Positions 57,206 through 64,000 of a DNA stretch of 64,000 bases are shown piece by piece. The position numbers and the translations under genes were made by a program. How positions within the stretch are numbered: the stretch's first letter is position 1; each line of letters begins with the position of its first letter. Source of the stretch: Bemisia tabaci. Its lineage: Eukaryota > Arthropoda > Insecta > Hemiptera > Aleyrodidae. The notes under the pieces are model-generated. The model was not told where the DNA came from. It worked only from the letters and a program-made list of their open reading frames with translations, and ran no database searches. The stretch spans positions 46,612,243-46,676,242 of the forward strand of contig NC_092793.1 in NCBI RefSeq assembly GCF_918797505.1, in the 5' to 3' direction.

Positions 57206-59105
57206 TTAGGAATACCCAGCAGGTGTCGCTAGTCGAGTCTAACTGAACGCAGTTCGTATTGAATTCTTATTGTTCGTAATTAGTGTCGAAGCGAATTGAC
57301 TATTCGACGCAGCAGCGACCATTGTCGACGGATAATTAGCAATTATGCGTTCTGTTTACTCGCTGAAAGCTCCGAGTAATTTTGTCCCCCTATTCTTCCT
57401 GTCAGGCGCGCTTAAGTTCACGGCTCCCGAAAACAAAAGGAGCTGCAAACAGTGATACCGTTATTTTGTTGAATTTTGACGTTTGGGAGACGTCCGGTAG
57501 CGAGAGAGTAGAAACCAGTTCATATGGTTCAATGTTCTCTATTTCTGTTTTTGACCACGCGGGAAACAATGGACGTCGGCACGCGCCTTGATGTCCCAAG
57601 AATCCGGGAAATTTTTCAAATCCTTTCCTGTCCTCGTTGAGCCACATTTTCAAGAGGCTAGCAACGCGCCGTTCCTTAAGGAGCAAATCGATAGGACCTG
57701 TGTTGTTGTTCAACTTTTTGTCTAAGTATTCGTTTAATGTGGAAGCAAGTTAGTTGACGGTCCTCTGCTGAATTCCGTTCCACCACGAAATGCACAAAAG
57801 AAGAATTAACCTAACCGCATTTCACGTTGACTAATTTCCTCTCAAGGTTTGTTTTCTTAACTGAGAACAACCAAAGAATGTGCCTTGAATCTATCTATTA
57901 ATTTTTTCTGGATTGAGTAGAATTATTGAACAGATTCCGAGTCAAAACTTTTGCTCAGTTTTTTTTTTCTAATAAGTAAAACATTAGAGGGATTGAGACA
58001 AAGTCAGATTCAGTGTGGTTGCTTCTCATCAAATACTAAACACCTCGGATAAAATAAATATATCGCTCATATTAGTTGCAGAAGAGTTCCATAGTATGAA
58101 GGATTAAAACCAAAGGTGGCAAGAGGCTAGTGAAGGGCTATTGTTTGTCTCTGTCTAACATCTATCGTGGTAAGGATGACATAATCGTAGAATGGAAGTA
58201 TGGTAAGTCTACCAATACACGTATTAATTCCTGTACAGATGAATTACAAAGATTATTTTTTATTTAAAAACTTGCATACGAACTCAGTATGCTGTGTAGA
58301 CCGATGATATTGCAATAAAGGGGGAGGGGGGGGAATTGATAGAGGGGGACATTCTTATTTTAATTTTTTATTGGCTTTGTGTTCTTTTACCACTTTTTAG
58401 TAACACATCAACTTTTACCTCGTAACAGCGGTAAAAGACAAGAATACGACGGAAACGTGGATGATCAAATCAGAAATTACTTCTGTGTGGAGGCATAGAG
58501 GGTTCAATCAACTCAACTGCATTTCTGGGTCTTTAGGTTAGGTAGAAAAAGGGGAAGAGCAATTTTTAAATTTTGGGATGACCAAGACCGAGTGAACCTA
58601 ATCACTCAGAGAGACAGAAAAAATGGAGGAATTGCAATCTAAGTGGCTATTGCTATTTTCGGCGCCCGTAATGACTGAATTATTTTATCACTTAACAGTT
58701 TAAAGCGGCCGGTAATTTTATGGTTGAGTTGGAATTGAATTCAATCTGGTCAGTAGCACTCGTGCACGAAGTGTGATGCCGCCAAATTTCTTTGAGTAAC
58801 ATTTCCACTATCACACATGGTATTTCACTCTTGCTCGGGGAACTTCCTCTTTATTCCTAATATTCGAGGGATTTTGTAGCCAGCTAATTTCCTTCTTATT
58901 TCCAGAGCATCTTCTCTCCATTTTCTTTCATCAAATTGTGAGTTTCTCTATCCCTTGGTGTTCACTCATCTTCTACTCAGCTAATGACGTGTTTAGAACC
59001 TGCATGAGTAAATAGCATGCGATTTGTTTTTCTTCTAATGAGCTATAACAGATCCTAAAATGATCAACTCCTCATACGATCGAGTCAGTCATGTTTCACC
59101 TAGGG
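57206..59105. other. No supported gene
   Basis: Mostly AT-rich with a G run at about 58321-58333. The minus-strand frame 57402-57713 has no family motif. Confidence 0.4.
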
Positions 59106-59198
59106 CTGCCGTGAAAATTTCCCAGTAAATTCGGTTTGTATTGGTGGAAACTTGGCAACGTCTGAAGACTCATGCGATGTTTTTTCTTAGCACGGCAG
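59106..59198. mobile_element. Miniature internal-deletion derivative of family A
   Basis: Only 93 bp: CTGCCGTGAAAATTTCCC at the left, then GGCAACGTCTGAAGACTCAT and CTTAGCACGGCAG at the right. Confidence 0.75.
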
Positions 59199-59529
59199 TA
59201 TGCGAGGACGTACTTTTTGTGCCCTTCGCGACGGGCCTGGTTGCACTCGAAATTCATCGACAACTTTCGAATCAGTTTCAGCGAATCGCGATAAGCTATA
59301 CACAGATTGCAGCCACCGGTCAGCACCTAGTAAAAGGTAGGAACTAAGATGAAAGGCGGTTTCGCGGGAGTTGGCAGATTTCTACGAAAGACGCTGACTC
59401 CATTCCTCGAGCCTGTCCGTGGCCGTGCGTAACGGACATGAAGCAAAATCTGACAACACTGTCGTGATATCCGCAATTTTGCGGGCGGGGCACAGATTTG
59501 CACGCTTGATCCCGCGGGATGTCCATATA

Positions 59530-59785
59530 CTGCCGTGCTAGCTAAGGAAGAACGGCGTATGAACATTCGAGAGTTGCCAAATTTCCCCTGACAGAACATG
59601 TTTTTTCGAGGAAAGTTATCGTGCTTTTCCTTTAACTTATCAGATGTGATAGATTGAATTTCGGACGAAACTGTCCAAAAATTTTGAAGAGAAATATTTA
59701 CAATTTTCCCAGTGAAGTCAATTTTTGTTGAAGGAAATGTGGTAACATCTGTAGGCTCATACGGTGTTTTTCCTTAGGTCGACAG
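59530..59785. mobile_element. Family A MITE
   Basis: CTGCCGTGCTAGCTAAGGAA (a four-base GCTA duplication within the end) and TTCCTTAGGTCGACAG. Flanks TATA and CATA are a 3/4 match. Confidence 0.85.
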
Positions 59786-59880
59786 CATACGAGGATATTC
59801 CACCGATGGAGGGACGGGTACAGGGTATGAGTGAGAGCCATAGGGTGTGGGTGCGGAAGCCCTTTCATCTGAACTGCGCG

Positions 59881-60045
59881 CAGTGGCGTGGCGTGCTTTG
59901 CGATATATCGATTGTTATGCCATTTAAACCTGTGGTGACTAATCGATTATTGAGGTGTTCGCTGCGAACACCCTGTTTATCGATCCTTTTCTATAGGTTT
60001 AAATGGCATAACAATCGATACATCGCACAGCACGCCACGCCACTG
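59881..60045. mobile_element. hAT-type MITE, family E, with perfect 8-bp target duplication
   Basis: CAGTGGCGTGGCGTGC and GCACGCCACGCCACTG ends, 165 bp. ACTGCGCG flanks both sides (59873-59880 and 60046-60053). Highly similar to 17822-17986. Confidence 0.94.
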
Positions 60046-60053
60046 ACTGCGCG

Positions 60054-61573
60054 ATGTGAACGGTTTTCGAGAGGAATTCTGCTCATATTTTATAGAAGTG
60101 AAGGAGGTAACGTGAAACATTGTCCACAGACTGGCAACGCAGGAGGCAAAAGGAGAGGTGCACTCACGCATATTAGATTATCGATTTTATTGATAGAAAT
60201 TATATGGATACGACATGAGCGGTAATTTTCGCGGTGCTATCGTAATGGATTCTGAAATATTAGACATTAATTTATTTTAAGGGGCATAAAGCACGCCTCC
60301 GGGTATAATCCTCTGACTTAAGTTTTCCTCTTTAAGGTTTTGACCTTAAAATTAATAAAGTATTTTAAAAATAAATAAAAAAATTCTTTGGGTACTATTT
60401 TTTTTCCTTGACTTCCCATTGGTTTCAGTCACTCCCGATAAACTGCTTTGAGTGTTAGTGCAATGTATTTAAAAACGACTATCTCTAATTAGCTACACCT
60501 TCTCTTTGCGGGAGTTAATTTTGGAATCCCCCGTTGGGTAGAGGGAGCAGATATTCATAATTGTCACAACAGTGCAGACACTACCTTTTTCAAACTAAAC
60601 GGTCAATTAGAGGGTGGGTCAGGGTTAAGTGGCCAATAGCGTGTAGAAGTAGCGTGTTCTATGGGTCAAAATAAGACATTTTTTCCCTTTCTTTTCTTTT
60701 TCATTCGCCTATTAACAACTGATGACCAAAAAGTTGGGAAATAGGTTTAGCAATCCAAAATTAATTTACAAGCACTCACACTGTCAAAAATGTTTCAGTG
60801 AGATTTTGTGCCGGAGTCTATACAACGTCCAAAAACCCCGAGGGATGTTTGAATGCGGAGCGGAATGTATTCTTCTTACGGAGTGATTCACACTATTACG
60901 GAGCAGAATCTACTCTTTTTGCGGAGTGTCAATTAGACCGCGTTCAGCAGAAAGAAACCGAGCCAAATAGCAATTGCACAATTTAACTGGGCAATTTAAT
61001 TTTTTACAAGAGAACGTTTGTGCGGATTCCTTTAAAAACTTTAAGGAATTTGCTTCGTACTATGCAGAAAATTCACTGAAAATTGCACAACAAACATCCG
61101 CAACGACAAAAATCCGCCCGACCGTTTTCATGTGAAAAATCAAATCGTCCCATTAAAGTAGGCAAGGCTTGGTTCCTTCCTGCTTAACACGGTCCAATTG
61201 TCATTCGTTTTGATGGTACCGATTCCATTTCGTATTCATATCGCTCGGGTTTTTTTTGGGCGCTATATCGACTCCGACACAAAATTTCACCCCTCGATTT
61301 TTAACAGTGCACCCCGGGCCCCCGGCATCCATAAATCATCATTAAGCGAAATTTTGTTGATTTCATGCTCAACATGTTGCCTATCAATCATCACCATTAC
61401 GCAAAAAAAAAAGCGTACACCACCAATAATTTTTGCCTCCCCCGATTACATTCCATAGGCTGTTAATCTATGTTGTCTCTGAACCCAGCACTGATTGTGA
61501 GAGAGGAACCGATCCGATGGAAATGCACGGTAGTAGTACAACAACAGAATGACATGAGGATAGCGTGTAGCGT
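60054..61573. other. No supported gene
   Basis: The stretch at 60840-60930 repeats a TACGGAGTGATTC-like word three or four times and may be part of a word-filled repeat of the D type, but no ends were defined. Confidence 0.35.
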
Positions 61574-61824
61574 CTGCCGCGCTATGGGAAAACGCCGTAT
61601 GATCCTTAAGGTTGCCAAATTTCCCCTGGGAAATCACTAATTTTCAGGCAAATTTTGGAATATTTGTCTACCAATTTCTCAGATAATTTTGTCCGTAATT
61701 TGATCTAAAACTTCTGAAAATTCTAAGGAAAAATATTCAAAATTTTTCTCAAAAATAAACATTTTATCGGAGGAAATTTGGCAACTATCGAATGTTCATA
61801 CGGCGTTCTTCTTTAACATGACAG
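61574..61824. mobile_element. Family A MITE, diverged
   Basis: CTGCCGCGCTATGGGAAAAC and TTCTTTAACATGACAG ends, 251 bp. Internal AATTTTCAGGCAAATTTTGG and AATTTGATCTAAAACTTCTG blocks match the copy at 44890. Confidence 0.82.
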
Positions 61825-62329
61825 TATTACTCTATGCCCCTGTCCGCTTCTCTTCTCTGCAAACGGGAGTCGCCCACAGATGATTGCCATTTTATGGACT
61901 GTCCATATTTATTGTCCGGAGTAATTACTTTCTCCTGGCCGGGACTCTTCTTGCCGATCTTGCTCTGCTTGTCTCCATCTCCAGATCGCGGGCTGACCCC
62001 GTTTGTCCCGTGGCTATGATCCTCCCCTCCCCCCCCCCTTAGCCCCACCACCCCCGCCTCCGTTGGCATATGCTCTTTTCCTGGTGCTTTAATACGTACC
62101 TTCTTGAGTGATATGCACCGGGGCTGGTCGATGGTCGTACGACGAGTCCGTAACGAACATTAGTCGCGTCCACGTCCCGCCGCACAAGGGCAAAAAAAAA
62201 TTGAAAGAAAAACATCGATTCATTGATAAATTGCATTATTGCATTATATAATAATCCAGGTATTCTCATAGTTTTTAAGTCCTTTCCAACATACTTCAAA
62301 TAAAAATTGTTCAACAGCCACTGATAATA

Positions 62330-62484
62330 GACCTGGATACACGCTCAAATTTCCGTCAATTCCCGATCAAAATGATGACAAAAATGGCGGTCAAATTTTT
62401 GCAGGCCGCAATTGGATGGTAGATGGTGCGCACCAGTCACCATTTGATCGGAAATTGATGAAAATTTGAGCGTGTATCCAGGCC
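62330..62484. mobile_element. Tc1/mariner-like MITE with TA target duplication
   Basis: GACCTGGATACACGCTCAAA and its partner TGAGCGTGTATCCAGGCC form inverted repeats of about 40 bp. TA lies at 62328-62329 and 62485-62486. 155 bp. Confidence 0.82.
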
Positions 62485-62486
62485 TA

Positions 62487-64000
62487 ATGAAAGTTTTTTA
62501 AAATGAGTATTCCTTTTAAGGGGTTATCCTCAAAGGTTACTATTTGAAACTGACCACGACAAAAACATTTAAAGGGGAATTTCCAATAGACTAACAGACA
62601 AGATACAAATTTAATCATTCTAATACATAATTATAAACCAGTATATCAGGTGGGACCAGACCATAAAACTTTGAGGTAGACGAGGACCTCTTTTAGAAAT
62701 TTCAAAGTTCGCAATATGTTTTCGTTTTCGTTTTGCATTTTTCGTAGTGGAAAACCATTATAATCTCTTGCAAGGACCTACTAATAAAATTTAACAGTTA
62801 AATTTTGATCCAGATTCGTAGCAATTGTTCTTTTAACAATGCTACATCAAAGTTATTTATAGTCAAGATAAAATTCACACGGCACCTTCCCAGGAGAATG
62901 AGCTCTTTAAGGAACGGTTAAATGATACAGCCCCAGAACACCGAAGGGCTTCGAAGGATTTTTGGCTGTTGTTTTCAGGAGGACGGTGGGGAAAACTGCG
63001 ATCTGGGCCCACTGTGAACTAGGTGGGACGGAGCAAGTCGACAACTTTCTCTGCGAAAGATCTATCGATCGCCGAACACAAGTGTAGATGAGGCAAAAGT
63101 TCACAGCTTTGGTGCTACCACGCTCTCTCGCTTTGAGCCGGTAAAGCTCTATTAATCCTGATCGTCGTGCGTCCGGCTTAAATGATGGAGACTGCCTCAT
63201 TGCGATACCGGTCCCGTTTTGGCGTTTTCGCTCTCTGAGATGCCACATAAAAAATCGCTCCAAGAGTCATGAAAAATTTTCAGCACTTAAAAGAACTTGG
63301 CATTCGAAATTGTGACTGAAATAATGCGTGCCTCTCACAAGTAGAAACTTTGATTGCATGCTATAATAAACCTATAGGCAGAGTAAAAAATTGTGTACTC
63401 TAATTCATGATCTCTCGTGCGAATGTCACGTTTACCACGCCAGTGCTGTTAGAAATTTCCGAATTAAACTCTTTTTTGAGAAATCAGTTGATTCAAAATC
63501 TTCTCTGGTTATGGCGGCTAGAAGACTTAATTTTAGAGAATTACAGAATTTAAAATATGAGTATGAAACTTTAAAGGTTTGAGAAGCTGAATTTATATTT
63601 ATAGATAGAATATGGCAAGTATTTTTTTCCAATAATCTCTGACAAAAGACCCCTACAAGGAACTACTCTGTGAGGATGAGGCTAACTGTACCACTTTAAT
63701 CAGTAGTTCACGTAAGCCTCGCAGACGTCTGCCAACGCGAGACGTGAATTAGCCGCTTCCAATGAGCGCAAATTAATAACTTCGAGTGTCACGATGATGC
63801 CAAGTTACAACGTTACAGAGGTCTTAACTTTGATATCTATACTCTTATAGTATAAATTGTTTTCAGAAGTAAATGCGAATACACCCCTACAACAAGTCTT
63901 GAGAGACTTTAACGCCTGGGTAGGAAAGTCAACCGGTAAGAGATTAGTTTTATTCAGTGTCCTTGCTCGTTTTTATTAGACTGAATTGTCATTGGAAAAG
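62487..64000. other. No supported gene
   Basis: A patch at 62895-62945 (GAATGAGCTCTTTAAGGAAC and following) resembles 9541-9580, suggesting a dispersed repeat. The plus-strand frame ending at 63582 (MAARRLNFRELQNLKYEYE) looks helix-forming but is unsupported by homology. Confidence 0.35.

Noticed and set aside
63391..63582. Plus-strand frame ending in a helix-like MAARRLNFRELQ segment
   Set aside because: Tempting as a small exon, but the possible donor (AAG before GTTTGA) is weak and there is no homology I recognise.

Overview
The window reads as intron and intergenic DNA from a repeat-rich arthropod nuclear genome. The composition is AT-rich. The only protein homology sits in short pieces bounded by GT/AG splice sites, no open frame exceeds about 185 codons, and there are no operons, ribosome-binding sites or other bacterial features. 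Repeat families resembling ones I remember from whitefly (Bemisia tabaci) sequence make a hemipteran host my best guess. That is memory-based and not verified here.

Host gene content is sparse. On the minus strand, 1631-1828 is a convincing internal exon of a Pipe/uronyl 2-O-sulfotransferase-like enzyme carrying the PAPS-binding loop. About 34 kb upstream on the same strand, 36031-36158 is a well-bounded exon encoding one hydrophobic segment followed by a heptad-like stretch, which would suit the signal anchor of a type II Golgi enzyme. The two exons have incompatible phases, so they can belong to one gene only if at least one more exon lies between them; I could not find it. If they do belong together, most of the left half of the window is introns of that gene.

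Nearly everything else recognisable is short non-autonomous DNA transposons, nearly all of them inverted repeats. I sorted them into families by eye. A (ends CTGCCGTGCTAAGG, 4-bp target duplications) has full or partial copies near 20.9, 23.9, 38.9, 42.7, 44.4, 44.9, 46.4, 56.9, 59.1, 59.5 and 61.6 kb. B lies at 3.8, 46.5 and 56.2 kb. C (CACTGGAAAA ends) lies at 23.6, 37.4, 38.0, 47.1, 49.3 and 55.4 kb. D (CACTGAAAAA ends) lies at 19.2, 21.5, 27.0 and 36.3 kb. E (hAT type, 8-bp duplications) lies at 17.8, 35.0 and 59.9 kb. F lies at 6.0, 35.2 and 55.2 kb. H (GCTGATTATTGAAATTGATA ends) lies at 22.9-23.4, 27.4, 31.2, 31.7-32.1, 32.6 and 37.6 kb. Families K, L, N and Q are also present, with single elements carrying 8-bp, TA or TTAA duplications. 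A tRNA-derived SINE is inserted in an A element at 39.0-39.2 kb, and a decayed 3' end of a LINE lies at 50.2-50.6 kb.

The most striking structure is a large palindrome at 27493-31134. Its two arms of about 1,226 bp appear almost identical and flank a unique centre of about 1.19 kb, with H-family sequence in inverted orientation outside both arms. The second most striking is a three-level nest at 46396-47433, where B and C elements sit inside one A element. There is no complete gene, CRISPR array, rRNA or functional tRNA gene that I can support. All repeat boundaries were read by eye and may be off by a few bases.
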